Origin: Paraglaciecola sp. L1A13
GTDB lineage: Bacteria; Pseudomonadota; Gammaproteobacteria; Enterobacterales; Alteromonadaceae
NCBI RefSeq assembly: GCF_009796745.1
Contig: NZ_CP047024.1
Location: 2,666,001-2,730,000 of the forward strand
Direction: 5' to 3'
DNA: 64,000 bases
Under the pieces are notes generated by a model. The model was not told the DNA's origin. It searched no databases and saw nothing but the letters and a program-made list of their open reading frames with translations. The first letter of the stretch is position 1, and the number at the start of each line of letters is the position of its first letter. Shown here in pieces: positions 11,238 to 20,506 of this stretch. A program made the position numbers and the translations under genes.

Positions 11238-11361
11238 ATTCCCAAACGAGGAGGCCTAATAAAAACGTTAGGCTTACTCGCCTTTGTTACCATTATTGCC
11301 AAGCGCAGAATATAAACTATCTAGTGTTCAGTAATGTCTTTAATAGCGCATTATTATTGGA

Positions 11362-12003
11362 TTAATCCACCTTCAGCATTTGCTTGAATAACACCCCTGC
11401 TTGGGTGCGATTATTAAAGCCCAACTTGTGTAATACCGCGGAGACATGCTGTTTAATGGTTGATTCACTCACACCCAGTTCATAGGCAATCTGTTTATTT
11501 AGCAAGCCATCTGCCATTAACTGCAACACTTTGAGTTGATGGGGTGTTAACTGAGCAAGTTTTAAGGCAAATTCTTGTTCTTCACTGCCCTCAATTTTCT
11601 GTACTTGCCCGATGAGATCTTCTGGAAGCCATTGTTCGCCGTCAAGCAGTTGTTGCACCGCTGCAGCAATCATAGGAAGCGGTGTCGATTTCGGGATATA
11701 ACCACAGGCCCCAAAGTCGATTGCTTTTCTCACCATACTTGGACTTTCATCCCCTGAAACAATCGCCACCAGCACATCAGGAAATTGACTGCGGATCAAC
11801 GTTAATCCCGTGAGTCCGTCATTACCTGGCATATTCAAATCTAAAAAAATCAGCTCAACATCATTATGTTCTTTTAATAAATCAATAGTTTGTTGATATG
11901 AGGCAGCCTCAAAAATATCGCTACCCAATACGCCTTGTATGGCTTGCTTCATGGCACTACGAAACAGAGGATGGTCGTCAGCAACTATGGCTTTAGCTTG
12001 CAT
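11362..12003 (-). CDS. LuxR-family response regulator, CrbR-like
   Basis: 213 residues from ATG 12003; a GTG three codons upstream is also possible. The receiver domain has the acidic pair in VADDHPLF, the phosphoacceptor in FLDLNMPG and Lys in YIPKSTP. A LuxR/GerE helix-turn-helix follows (LTPHQLKVLQLMADGLLNKQ, then IAYELGVSESTIKQHVSAVL). By likeness and by position beside the symporter-domain kinase it is probably the CrbR-type partner that controls acetate/short-chain acid genes. The adjoining hydroxybutyrate locus is a plausible target; that is inference. Confidence 0.88.
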   Translation of the reverse strand: MQAKAIVADDHPLFRSAMKQAIQGVLGSDIFEAASYQQTIDLLKEHNDVELIFLDLNMPGNDGLTGLTLIRSQFPDVLVAIVSGDESPSMVRKAIDFGACGYIPKSTPLPMIAAAVQQLLDGEQWLPEDLIGQVQKIEGSEEQEFALKLAQLTPHQLKVLQLMADGLLNKQIAYELGVSESTIKQHVSAVLHKLGFNNRTQAGVLFKQMLKVD

Positions 12004-12213
12004 TAATAGCACTCATTTGTAACATGAAAAGGATTTGACGATTGTCGCTAGTTAGTTGATAAATAATAGCATTATTTATCAACTATCAGTGAATTCACTT
12101 TTCTGTCAAGGATTGAAACAAATATGAGACGTTAAGAAACGCGTAACATAACGTGTGTCATAACGGCTATTGGGGCGCAAAATATTTAACGCATATGGGC
12201 TATTTTCTAGTAT

Positions 12214-12236
12214 AAAAAAAGGCAGTTTACACTGCC
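12214..12236 (-). terminator. Rho-independent terminator downstream of the TonB receptor
   Basis: On the minus strand the stem GGCAG-TGTAAA-CTGCC (12236-12221) is followed by a run of seven T (12220-12214). It lies about 160 bases past the receptor stop, with no other gene between. Confidence 0.75.
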
Positions 12237-12345
12237 AAACATTACTACAACTCACCAATTAAGCACTCTTTTTACAAGCAAATTGGCATTTTTATTATTT
12301 GGGTTAAAACCGTAGTGCTGATATAAACTTCTATACGCTGTATTT

Positions 12346-12372
12346 AAGCACTGTTTGTTGAAAACAGTGCTT
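12346..12372. repeat. 11-bp stem hairpin just after the TonB receptor
   Basis: AAGCACTGTTT (12346-12356) and AAACAGTGCTT (12362-12372) with a 5-base loop, 22 bases past the receptor stop. There is no T run on either side, so it is more likely an mRNA 3'-end stabiliser than a terminator. Confidence 0.5.
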
Positions 12373-12394
12373 GTTTACCAAGCACTCAGCCAAT

Positions 12395-14719
12395 CTAAAA
12401 ACGATAACCGACGGTTAGACTTACCGTACGTGGGTCGCCATAATAACCAATCAAGGTATTGTCTCCCCCCGTACCTGCGGCATAACCTGTTGGGTCTGTT
12501 GGGTCTTCCACCACAAACTGGTAACCACCGACGACATATTCTTCATCCGTTAGGTTTTTCGCATGCAGGCCGCCATACCAAGTGCCATCTTCGCTCTGCC
12601 ACGACACACTTAAGTTAACCAAACCATAGCCATCTTGGGTGATTAAACTATTCGAGGTTTCGGTAATGGTGTAATCATCGCGGTAGTAGTAGTTTGCATT
12701 GAAAATAAAGTCGCCCATATCGGTGCTAAGCAGATAGTTAGCGGCAAAATTTGCTGTATATTCAGGGGTATTGGCGATAGCGAAAGTATCCGCAACATCT
12801 ACGCGTCCTTCAAGGGTTTCTTGGAATACTTCCTCAAATTCAGCATCAATGTAGCCTAACGCAATATCGAAAGTCAGTTCATCTGTTGCAGCATAGGTGA
12901 TTTCTGCTTCAATCCCCTTGGCTTTAGATTTACCGACATTTCCTAATATTTGCTGTAAGTCTTCTGGAGATGTGACTGGCAATACTGAAATGTATTGACG
13001 ATCGTTATGCTCAAGGGCGAACAAGGTTACGTTAGCGCGTAGGTTATCGTTCCAATCGCTTTTCATGCCCAGCTCAAACGAATCAACCACTTCTGGGTCT
13101 ACCGCAGGCTCATTAATGGTCGCTCTTGGGTTGTAAGTACCTGATTTGAAACCTTGCGAGTAACTAGCAAAAAACATTAGATCGCTATTCATTTGATACT
13201 CGACACCGACGCGTGGCGTAAAACGAGACCAACTTTCTTTCGCTGGCGCATCAAGTATACCATCACCGTCTGAATCACTGCCCAATACTTGTGGTACTAA
13301 CTCGCCTTCGGGGCGAACGTAGCCCGGGATCCAATTTGATTCGGGGTAAACATTTGCGAAAACAAGGCCATTTCGTACCGTGGCTTGTTTTTCTTCATCT
13401 GTATAACGCGCACCTAAAGTAAGCGATAATTGCTCCGTCACTTCGATTGAAGATTGTACATACGCCGCAATACTTTCACTGTTATTGCACCCTGAGACTT
13501 CACGCGTTAAACCTGGAACACCAAACGCGGCACGCCCAAGAAAGCCCAGAATGGCTTCAAACTGACCACAAGACTCACCGTCATAGTAGTAAATACCGCC
13601 TACGGCATTAAAACCATCGCCGGTATAGGCCAATTGCAATTCATGGGTGTCATTTTCATCCTCATATATTGCAGGAACATCAAATATATCAATCGCGGTA
13701 TTATCAAAATCAATGTTGGTCGGGGAGTAACTTTCGCGATGAGCGCCTATATATTTTAAGCTTATATCATCATTTACGTCCCAATTGGCCGTCAAACTAT
13801 AGCCTTTAAGTTCCACATTATTTTCAGTGGGTAAACTAGTGTAGGAGTCAAATACGCTGTTTGGAACGGGAGCATCGGTTAGGCGACTAGGCAGTAAACG
13901 ATAACCACCTTTCGCATTTGAATCATCTTCAGTTTTATCCCAAGCAAAGCGGAAGAACAAGTCATCGGTTGGGGTAAATTCCACGGTAATACGGGCTGCG
14001 GTTAAATCTTTATTGTAGTTTTCTAAATCTTGGCCATCTAACGCAGACTGCAAATACTCACCGTAACCGTCACGGGTTAAATCTGCTATACCAAAGCCAA
14101 TGTAAAGTTTATCTTCAATCAATGGCAATTGACCGGTGAGCTTGATATCGCGTTGCGAATAACTGCCGACGGTGCCTTGAATGTTCAGCGTTGGGTCGCC
14201 GCTCATAGGTTTGGTAACGTATTTAATCGCGCCGCCTATAGTATTTTTACCGTACAAGGTGCCCTGTGGGCCGCGCAGTACTTCTATTCGCTCTACATCA
14301 AGCAAATCCAATACCGCCCCTTGAGGACGTGCCACGTAAACATCATCAATGTAAATCCCAACACCTGGCTCATAACCCCAAAGTGGATCCTGCTGGCCTA
14401 CCCCGCGAATAAATGCGGTTAGCGTTGAGTTAGTGCCTCGACTGTTTTGTAGCGTGGTATTGGGTGAGAACTGCTGAATTTCAGTCAGAACTGATATCCC
14501 TTTTTCATCCAGCTCTACCGCCCCTAAAGATGTGACTGAGATAGGTACTTCTTGCAGACTTTCAACGGTTTTACGCGCAGTGACTTCAATACGCTCTAGA
14601 CCCTTTTTTTCAGTTTGGGCGCCGTTATTAGCTTCCTGGGCAAATAATGCAGGTTGGTAACACAGCACTGATGCAACAGCGCCAGCAATAATCGATTGGG
14701 TAAACTTTTGTTTGTTCAT
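12395..14719 (-). CDS. TonB-dependent receptor
   Basis: 774 residues. A Sec signal peptide (to about ALFAQ, residue 28) is followed by the plug domain starting near RIEVTARKTVESLQEVPISV (SVTS and LRGPQGTLYGKNTIGGA are typical plug motifs). The 22-strand barrel ends in the terminal aromatic VSLTVGYRF. It imports a large or scarce substrate across the outer membrane with TonB energy. The sequence is of the carbohydrate/organic-substrate type rather than a classic siderophore receptor. It is divergent from the GntP permease and hydroxybutyrate genes, so PHB oligomers are a reasonable but unproven substrate. AAGGA precedes the ATG. Confidence 0.92.
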   Translation of the reverse strand: MNKQKFTQSIIAGAVASVLCYQPALFAQEANNGAQTEKKGLERIEVTARKTVESLQEVPISVTSLGAVELDEKGISVLTEIQQFSPNTTLQNSRGTNSTLTAFIRGVGQQDPLWGYEPGVGIYIDDVYVARPQGAVLDLLDVERIEVLRGPQGTLYGKNTIGGAIKYVTKPMSGDPTLNIQGTVGSYSQRDIKLTGQLPLIEDKLYIGFGIADLTRDGYGEYLQSALDGQDLENYNKDLTAARITVEFTPTDDLFFRFAWDKTEDDSNAKGGYRLLPSRLTDAPVPNSVFDSYTSLPTENNVELKGYSLTANWDVNDDISLKYIGAHRESYSPTNIDFDNTAIDIFDVPAIYEDENDTHELQLAYTGDGFNAVGGIYYYDGESCGQFEAILGFLGRAAFGVPGLTREVSGCNNSESIAAYVQSSIEVTEQLSLTLGARYTDEEKQATVRNGLVFANVYPESNWIPGYVRPEGELVPQVLGSDSDGDGILDAPAKESWSRFTPRVGVEYQMNSDLMFFASYSQGFKSGTYNPRATINEPAVDPEVVDSFELGMKSDWNDNLRANVTLFALEHNDRQYISVLPVTSPEDLQQILGNVGKSKAKGIEAEITYAATDELTFDIALGYIDAEFEEVFQETLEGRVDVADTFAIANTPEYTANFAANYLLSTDMGDFIFNANYYYRDDYTITETSNSLITQDGYGLVNLSVSWQSEDGTWYGGLHAKNLTDEEYVVGGYQFVVEDPTDPTGYAAGTGGDNTLIGYYGDPRTVSLTVGYRF

Positions 14720-14814
14720 AGTGTGTCCTTAAATAGCAGTTTTTAGTTTTTGTCGTGGTCTGCTTGCTGCGGTCGTAAATACCTTAATCGAGTTTTGAAT
14801 TGACGTCCTTAGTA

Positions 14815-14828
14815 CCATAGTACTATGG
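14815..14828. promoter_or_regulatory. Perfect 14-bp palindrome in the divergent promoter region
   Basis: CCATAGTACTATGG lies between the divergent TonB receptor and GntP permease genes, about 10 bases downstream of a TTGACG (14800-14805) that could be a -35. Its place suits an operator controlling the locus; no regulator family is assigned. Confidence 0.5.
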
Positions 14829-14913
14829 GCAAATTAACTGGGCTGAGACACACTTGCGTCATCACTTTAGGTGCTTGCTTGCGGTCACAAGTATTCATTT
14901 AAAGGAAAATAAC

Positions 14914-16209
14914 ATGCTCAGTTTAATTGGTTTAATAGGCGGATTGTTGCTGCTAATAGTGTTAACTATTCGCGGCATGAACCTATTTATCGCCGCCCCC
15001 TTGTGCGCATTGGTTGTCGCACTCACCAGTGGAATACCCGTTTTCATTGGGGAGGTGAATTTCGTTAATAATTATATGCAGGGATTCTCTGGATTTATTG
15101 CATCTTGGTTTTTCATGTTTTTACTTGGTTCGTTGTTCGGTAAATTTATGGAAGACACTGGCGCAGCAGACGCTGTAGCCCGCTTTATCATCTCAAAATT
15201 GGGCCGTAGCCAAGCTGTAGCGGCCGTGGTGTTAGCCTGTGCCATTCTAACTTACGGTGGTGTAAGCCTTTTTGTAGTAGCATTTTCAGTATACCCAATG
15301 GCCCTTAGTTTATTTAAAGACGCAAACTTACCGCGCAGATTTATTCCTGCTGCACTGGCATTCGGCTCGGTGACGTTTACCATGACCTCTGCTGGCTCTC
15401 CTGAAATTCAAAACTGGATCCCTATCAAGTATCTCGGCACTTCGCCTTTTGCGGGCTGGGAAGTTAGTTTAGTGGTGGCAATTTTTATGGCCACATTTGG
15501 GTTTTGGTGGATGCGCCGCATGATCAATAAAGCACTCGCTAATGGCGAAACGTTTGAACAGTGGGCCCAAGATCCTAAAGTTACAAACCGAGACTTACCT
15601 AGTCCTATTACCGGTGTGCTGCCATTACTGGTAGTACTTATTCTTTCATTTGCGCTGCATGATAGCTTGGGACATCTCGCATTAATCATCGCCCTTAGTG
15701 GTGGAGTGTTAACGCTTATGATCATCAATTACCGCTATTTTATAAATATACAAAATGCGATTAGCGCTGGTACCACTGGTGCTTTAGTGGCTATCGGGAA
15801 TACCGCTGCGGTAGTAGGTTTTGGTAGTATTGCAAAATCGACAGAAGCGTTTCAAACAGCCGTAGAAGTGATGACTCATATTCCTGGTAATGAATTGATT
15901 GGTGCAGCAATAGCCATCAGCGTCATCGCCGGTTTAACGGGCTCAGCTTCAGGTGGTCAGGTGATTGCCCTACCCTTGTTGGCACCGCATTATATCGACC
16001 AAGGCGTTGACCCAGAAGAACTGCACAGAGTCGTGTCTATCTCATCCGGTGCATTGGACTCTCTACCACATAACGGTTACGTGGTGACGGTGATCCGGGC
16101 TATTTGTAACGAGACACACCAGCGAGCATATTGGGCAGTAGGCGCGCTCACCGTCGTGGTGCCGCTCTGTGGACTAGCATTGGCCATTGCCTTATTTAAC
16201 CTATTTTAA
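14914..16209 (+). CDS. GntP-family permease, probable 3-hydroxybutyrate (hydroxy-acid) importer
   Basis: 431 residues, very hydrophobic, with about 12 helices. ATG 14914 was chosen because AAAGGA lies 8 bases before it; longer frames upstream lack this. GntP-type features include RRFIPAALAFGSVTFTMTSA, GSASGGQVIALPLL and SSGALDSLPHNGYVVTVI. The family are proton symporters for gluconate, D-serine and related hydroxy acids. The neighbours (PHB depolymerase and 3-hydroxybutyrate dehydrogenase) suggest 3-hydroxybutyrate as substrate. The stop TAA overlaps the ATG at 16209 of the next reading frame, so this is an operon start. Confidence 0.85.
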   Translation: MLSLIGLIGGLLLLIVLTIRGMNLFIAAPLCALVVALTSGIPVFIGEVNFVNNYMQGFSGFIASWFFMFLLGSLFGKFMEDTGAADAVARFIISKLGRSQAVAAVVLACAILTYGGVSLFVVAFSVYPMALSLFKDANLPRRFIPAALAFGSVTFTMTSAGSPEIQNWIPIKYLGTSPFAGWEVSLVVAIFMATFGFWWMRRMINKALANGETFEQWAQDPKVTNRDLPSPITGVLPLLVVLILSFALHDSLGHLALIIALSGGVLTLMIINYRYFINIQNAISAGTTGALVAIGNTAAVVGFGSIAKSTEAFQTAVEVMTHIPGNELIGAAIAISVIAGLTGSASGGQVIALPLLAPHYIDQGVDPEELHRVVSISSGALDSLPHNGYVVTVIRAICNETHQRAYWAVGALTVVVPLCGLALAIALFNLF

Positions 16210-16223
16210 TGAGAGCTAATTTC

Positions 16224-17420
16224 ATGCAGTTACGAAATCTAATCTTTTCTATATCTTTAATTTTACTAGGTGTTTTCACCTGTCAACTGGGCTACGCATC
16301 ATCCGACTTGTTGGTTGAAAAACAACGTTTTGACATCGACACTTTTACAACGTTTGGCGGCAAAACCATTAAACAAGTACACGTTGGATGGGAAAGTTAC
16401 GGCAAACTGAACAACGCTAAAGATAATGTGATATTGATCACCCACTATTTTAGTGCGAGTTCACATGCCGCCGGCAAATATCATCCAAGTGACCCTGCCC
16501 CAGGTTACTGGGACGCGATTATTGGTCCAGATAAGGCCATAGATACTAATAAATATTTTGTAATAAGCGTGGATACACTGGCGAACCTAAACGCCTTTGA
16601 TCCTAATGTGATTACCACTGGACCGGCTTCAATCAATCCGGATACTGGTAAAGCCTATGGTTTGACCTTCCCAGTGGTGACCATCCGCGATTTTGTTAAC
16701 GTGCAGAAAGCCTTATTAGAAAAGTTAGGTATATCTAGGCTACATGCAGTGGTCGGTGCGTCAATGGGCTCCATGCAAGCACTCGACTGGGCAACAGCTT
16801 ATCCTCAGTGGGTACCTCGCATGATATCCGTTATCGGTTCAGGACAAAGCGATGCCTGGACCACCGCGCTGCTTGAGCAATGGGCAATACCCATTCGTTT
16901 GGATAAAAATTGGGCTGGCGGTGATTACTATGACGGCGAACGTCCAATGCAAGGACTAACTGCAGCGTTAATGTTTATTACTCAAGATGCCCTAACACCC
17001 GATTTTTTTAACACTACGGGAAAGACTCTTGGTTATTCAGCGATGGAACAAGACCCATTAAACGACATTAATAAAAATCACAGCATCGTTAATTGGTTAC
17101 GTGGCAGAGCACAAAGCCGCGCTACGTTAATGGACGCCAATCATTTGCTGTATTTAGTGCGTGCTTCACAATTATATATGGCTGGCCACAATGGAAACTT
17201 ACGTGATGCGTTGGCGCAAGTAACAGCAAAAACCTTATTTTTACCCTCAAGTAGTGACTTACTGCTCATGCCGTATTTGGCTAAAGATGCTGCTGGCACC
17301 CTTCAAGAATTAGGCAATAACACGCAATACCAAGCGCTTTCGGGTAATTTAGGGCACTTAAATGGCGTACTTGGGATCAGCCAATCGGCAAAAGCAATTA
17401 GCGCATTCCTACAAGAATAA
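16224..17420 (+). CDS. Secreted alpha/beta hydrolase of the homoserine acetyltransferase (MetX) fold
   Basis: About 398 residues. A Sec signal peptide (MQLRNLIFSISLILLGVF, end about GYASS) precedes a MetX-like alpha/beta hydrolase: HYFSASSHAAGKY, nucleophile elbow VVGASMGSMQALDWA and a His in GNLGHLNGVLG. Cytoplasmic MetX makes O-acetylhomoserine, so an exported copy is unlikely to do that job. Next to a PHB depolymerase it may cleave hydroxybutyrate dimers or oligomers (inference). An ATG at 16209, overlapping the permease stop, is an alternative start; the one given has GAGAG upstream and begins at the signal peptide. Confidence 0.75.
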   Translation: MQLRNLIFSISLILLGVFTCQLGYASSDLLVEKQRFDIDTFTTFGGKTIKQVHVGWESYGKLNNAKDNVILITHYFSASSHAAGKYHPSDPAPGYWDAIIGPDKAIDTNKYFVISVDTLANLNAFDPNVITTGPASINPDTGKAYGLTFPVVTIRDFVNVQKALLEKLGISRLHAVVGASMGSMQALDWATAYPQWVPRMISVIGSGQSDAWTTALLEQWAIPIRLDKNWAGGDYYDGERPMQGLTAALMFITQDALTPDFFNTTGKTLGYSAMEQDPLNDINKNHSIVNWLRGRAQSRATLMDANHLLYLVRASQLYMAGHNGNLRDALAQVTAKTLFLPSSSDLLLMPYLAKDAAGTLQELGNNTQYQALSGNLGHLNGVLGISQSAKAISAFLQE

Positions 17421-17438
17421 TAGATAAAAAGGAACATT

Positions 17439-18497
17439 ATGAAAATTTCATCCACTATCCTAGGACGTACCTGTGTAAGTAGCGCATTTGCATTGTTGCT
17501 GGGTGCAACCCATGGAGATTTAGCCGCAAAACAAATCGCCGACCAAGCGCTTTCTAAAGGCAAGTTTAATCTCGATCTTTCCCATATTAGTCTTTCGGGG
17601 TTATCAAGTGGTGGTTATATGGCTACGCAGTTTGAGCTAGCGTATTCAGACTGGGTATCAGGTGTCGGTATTATTGCTGCAGGCCCTTATTATTGTGCAC
17701 AAAATAGTATTCAAACTGCCCTAAGCCAATGTGTCAATCAGCTTAAAAGTCCGATTAGTTTGGATCTGCTCACCGACAAGGCTATTGAATGGCAAAAAGC
17801 GGGCAAGCTGCCTTCATTGAGCAATTTACAGCAACATAAAGTTTGGTTACTTAGCGGCTCCTTGGACACCAAGGTATTACCACAAGTTAATCAAGCCTTG
17901 TTTACCCAATATCAACACTGGGTAAAAGCCGAAAATATTGTCTATGTCACCGGTAAGCCCTTTGCTCATCTATTCCCCACATTAAATTCAGGTTCAAAAT
18001 GTGATGTATCAGAAGCGCCATTTATCGGAAATTGTGACTACGACGCCGCTGGTGAAATGCTTAACTTTATCCAAGGTAAATTGAATCAACGTAACAAAAC
18101 TCCAAACGGTCAATTAGTTGAAATTGATCAACATGAATTAGGCGGAAAACCAGCACAAAGCTTGGCTGATAACGGATACCTATATGTGCCTCAGTCTTGT
18201 CAAAAAGGTGAATCCTGTACGCTACATGTGAGCTTTCACGGTTGTAATCAAAATGCCAACGCTGTGGGCGACGTTTACGCAACACAAACGGGTCTTAATA
18301 ACTGGGCAGACACCAATCATATGGTTGTTCTTTACCCACAAACAACAAGCTCCATGATGATGCCGCTCAACCCTCAAGGATGTTGGGACTGGTGGGGTTA
18401 CACGGGCGAAGATTACGCCAATCAAAACGGTGAGCAAATTAGAGCCGTTAAACACATCATACACGCGTTATCGATACAAGAGACTCAACATGACTAA
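17439..18497 (+). CDS. Extracellular poly(3-hydroxybutyrate) depolymerase family esterase
   Basis: 352 residues with a signal peptide (cleavage about HGDLAAK). The lipase box GLSSGGYMATQF (Ser near residue 60) is N-terminal. A second block carries FHGCNQNANAVGDVY and PQGCWDWWGY, which are characteristic of the secreted/periplasmic PHB depolymerase esterases. No substrate-binding domain is visible, which fits action on short or amorphous polymer. It releases 3-hydroxybutyrate or oligomers outside the inner membrane. AAAGGAA precedes the ATG, 18 bases after the MetX-like gene. Its end overlaps bdhA by 8 bases. Confidence 0.85.
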   Translation: MKISSTILGRTCVSSAFALLLGATHGDLAAKQIADQALSKGKFNLDLSHISLSGLSSGGYMATQFELAYSDWVSGVGIIAAGPYYCAQNSIQTALSQCVNQLKSPISLDLLTDKAIEWQKAGKLPSLSNLQQHKVWLLSGSLDTKVLPQVNQALFTQYQHWVKAENIVYVTGKPFAHLFPTLNSGSKCDVSEAPFIGNCDYDAAGEMLNFIQGKLNQRNKTPNGQLVEIDQHELGGKPAQSLADNGYLYVPQSCQKGESCTLHVSFHGCNQNANAVGDVYATQTGLNNWADTNHMVVLYPQTTSSMMMPLNPQGCWDWWGYTGEDYANQNGEQIRAVKHIIHALSIQETQHD

Positions 18498-19278
18498 ACC
18501 TAATCAGCATTCAGTATCACGGACCATACTTATCACTGGCGGAGCAAGCGGTATCGGCTTAGGCCTAGCGCAGCAGCTTGGCGCTAGTGGCCATAAGATT
18601 ATTATTGCAGATATGAATTTAGACGCCGCTAATAACGCGGTTGATGAATTGGGTGCACAAGGAATAAGCGCCCGGGCAGTTATGCTCGATGTTACAGATA
18701 CCCAGCAAGTCGCCGCGCTACCCGATATTTTAGCACCTGACATCGTTGATGTACTGATCAATAACGCAGGTATTCAGCATGTAGCCAAGCTAGAAGATTT
18801 TCCAGCGCAAAAATGGCAACAGCTAATTGATATCATGCTGGTCGCCCCAGCCATGTTAACCCAAGCATTCCTGCCCGGCATGCGCAGTAAAAACTACGGC
18901 CGCATCATCAATATCGGTTCGGTACATTCCCTTATTGCTTCGCCTTTTAAATCGGCTTATGTAGCGGCCAAGCATGGTCTACTCGGCTTTTCAAAAACGA
19001 TTGCATTAGAAACCGGTGACTGCGATGTAACGATTAATACACTATGCCCTGCTTATGTAAAAACGCCATTAGTAGAAAAGCAAATAGCGGCTCAAGCAAA
19101 AGAGCATGGTATGAGTGAAGAAGATGTGATCAATAAAATCATGCTTGAACCTATGCCGAAAAAATCATTTATTCATATTGACGAATTGGTTAGTAGTGCA
19201 GCATTTTTAATGGAACACACTGCTCGTAATATCACCGCGCAAACGATTGTCATTGATGGTGGCTGGACAGCTCGATAG
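18490..19278 (+). CDS. bdhA: 3-hydroxybutyrate dehydrogenase (SDR family)
   Basis: 262 residues, short-chain dehydrogenase fold: TGGASGIGLGLA nucleotide motif, NNAGIQH, and the catalytic Ser-Tyr-Lys in GSVHSLIASPF and KSAYVAAKHG. The stretch SPFKSAYVAAKHGLLG is highly typical of D-3-hydroxybutyrate dehydrogenases, which oxidise 3-hydroxybutyrate to acetoacetate with NAD. ATG 18490 lies inside the end of the depolymerase gene (8-base overlap) with AAGAGA before it; the longer in-frame extension is not needed. Last gene of the operon, followed by a terminator. Confidence 0.92.
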   Translation: MTKPNQHSVSRTILITGGASGIGLGLAQQLGASGHKIIIADMNLDAANNAVDELGAQGISARAVMLDVTDTQQVAALPDILAPDIVDVLINNAGIQHVAKLEDFPAQKWQQLIDIMLVAPAMLTQAFLPGMRSKNYGRIINIGSVHSLIASPFKSAYVAAKHGLLGFSKTIALETGDCDVTINTLCPAYVKTPLVEKQIAAQAKEHGMSEEDVINKIMLEPMPKKSFIHIDELVSSAAFLMEHTARNITAQTIVIDGGWTAR

Positions 19279-19309
19279 GCCTCTTTTTGCTTAATCTAAG
19301 CTACCAAAT

Positions 19310-19350
19310 AAGGCCTGCCTTCTCAATATTTGAAGTCAGGCCTTTCTTAT
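19310..19350 (+). terminator. Terminator after the hydroxybutyrate operon
   Basis: Stem AAGGCCTG (19310-19317) and CAGGCCTT (19337-19344), extended inward by CTTC/GAAG, followed by TTCTTAT. It lies about 30 bases past the bdhA stop. Confidence 0.8.
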
Positions 19351-19507
19351 ATAAACACAATGCCTCTATAGCTTACCGCTGTTACGTTCATCATTAACCT
19401 AATCACGCACTTGGCTCAACAAGGGTTGCAAGGTCAGGAGCTGAGTCTTGACTATTCAAACGACGAGATAAACACAGAAAAATATTTCACCGTCTGATTT
19501 TTCTGGT

Positions 19508-19535
19508 TTGACCTCTGATGAGATAATATTACTAT
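19508..19535 (+). promoter_or_regulatory. Possible sigma-70 promoter of the lipase operon
   Basis: TTGACC (19508-19513), a 16-base spacer, TACTAT (19530-19535), about 40 bases before the lipase ATG. Confidence 0.45.
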
Positions 19536-19577
19536 CATGTAAACTTAATGTTAAATTTAATTATAAAGAGAGCTGAT

Positions 19578-20501
19578 ATGAAACTAGCCCGTATGTTTTT
19601 TACTGTGGTGTTATGCCTTACAACCTCATTTGTCGCCAGTGCATCTGACTACACTAAGACAAAGTACCCTATTGTGTTAGTACATGGTTTGTTTGGTTTT
19701 GACGACGTATTTGGTATCGATTACTTCTATCGCATCCCCAATTCACTTTCAAAAGATGGCGCAAAAGTGTTTATCGCCGCGGTTTCTGCGGCAAATAGCT
19801 CAGAAATCCGTGGAGAGCAACTTCTTTCCCAAGTCGAAGATATTTTGGCATTAACTGGCGCAGCTAAAGTTAATTTAATCGGCCATAGCCATGGTAGCCC
19901 TACGTCCCGCTACGTCGCTTCAGTCAGTCCACAACTTGTGGCATCGGTCACCAGCGTAGGGGGCGTAAATTGGGGCACACCGGTCGCTGATTTATTACGC
20001 AATTCACTGCCGGAAAATAGTATCCCTGAAACCGTGCTTGCTACTGTCGGCAATAACTTAGCTGGATTGATAGAGCTTCTCTCTGGTAACAGCCAATTAC
20101 CGCAAAGTGCTATCGCGTCACTTGATTCCCTTAGCACAGCCGGATCATTGGCGTTCAATAACTCTTATCCTGAAGGCATACCCAATACCTACTGCGGTCA
20201 AGGTGATATATACGCAGAAAATGGTGTCGCTTATTTTTCATGGAGTGGTGCAAGACCGTTTACCAATGTGTTTGATCCCGTAGACGGTCCGCTTTCAGTG
20301 ATTAGTTTATTATTTACTGAGCCTAATGATGGCCTTGTTTCTTCCTGTAGCAGCCACTTGGGCTACGTGATAAAAGACAACTACAAGATGAATCACCTTG
20401 ACGAGGTAAATCAAACCTTGGGGATCCATCATCTGTTCGAAACCGACCCAATCACGCTTTATCGCAAACAGGCTAACCGTTTAAAAAATATGGGGCTATA
20501 G
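19578..20501 (+). CDS. Secreted triacylglycerol lipase (family I)
   Basis: 307 residues with a signal peptide (MKLARMFFTVVLCLTTSF, end about ASAS). The oxyanion strand YPIVLVHGLFGFDD and the nucleophile elbow LIGHSHGSPTSRYVA are those of Pseudomonas/Burkholderia-type lipases, which are exported and released by type II secretion. His is expected in GIHHLF near the end. ATG 19578 has AGAGAG upstream; an in-frame ATG 30 bases earlier would spoil the signal peptide. The gene directly after it looks like the lipase-specific foldase, as in family I.1/I.2 operons. Confidence 0.9.
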   Translation: MKLARMFFTVVLCLTTSFVASASDYTKTKYPIVLVHGLFGFDDVFGIDYFYRIPNSLSKDGAKVFIAAVSAANSSEIRGEQLLSQVEDILALTGAAKVNLIGHSHGSPTSRYVASVSPQLVASVTSVGGVNWGTPVADLLRNSLPENSIPETVLATVGNNLAGLIELLSGNSQLPQSAIASLDSLSTAGSLAFNNSYPEGIPNTYCGQGDIYAENGVAYFSWSGARPFTNVFDPVDGPLSVISLLFTEPNDGLVSSCSSHLGYVIKDNYKMNHLDEVNQTLGIHHLFETDPITLYRKQANRLKNMGL

Positions 20502-20506
20502 AAATT

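Larger units (their letters stand above)
12004..12394. other. Intergenic region with two hairpins
   Basis: 391 bases without a convincing gene. They hold the upstream region of the response regulator (minus strand), and the terminator and hairpin that follow the TonB receptor gene, listed separately. Confidence 0.6.

Noticed and set aside
12355..12618. Plus-strand frame of 87 codons
   Set aside because: Antisense shadow of the TonB-receptor end and the hairpin; no start signal and odd composition.
14854..14913. Longer start of the GntP permease
   Set aside because: ATG 14914 has AAAGGA in front and begins directly with the first membrane helix.
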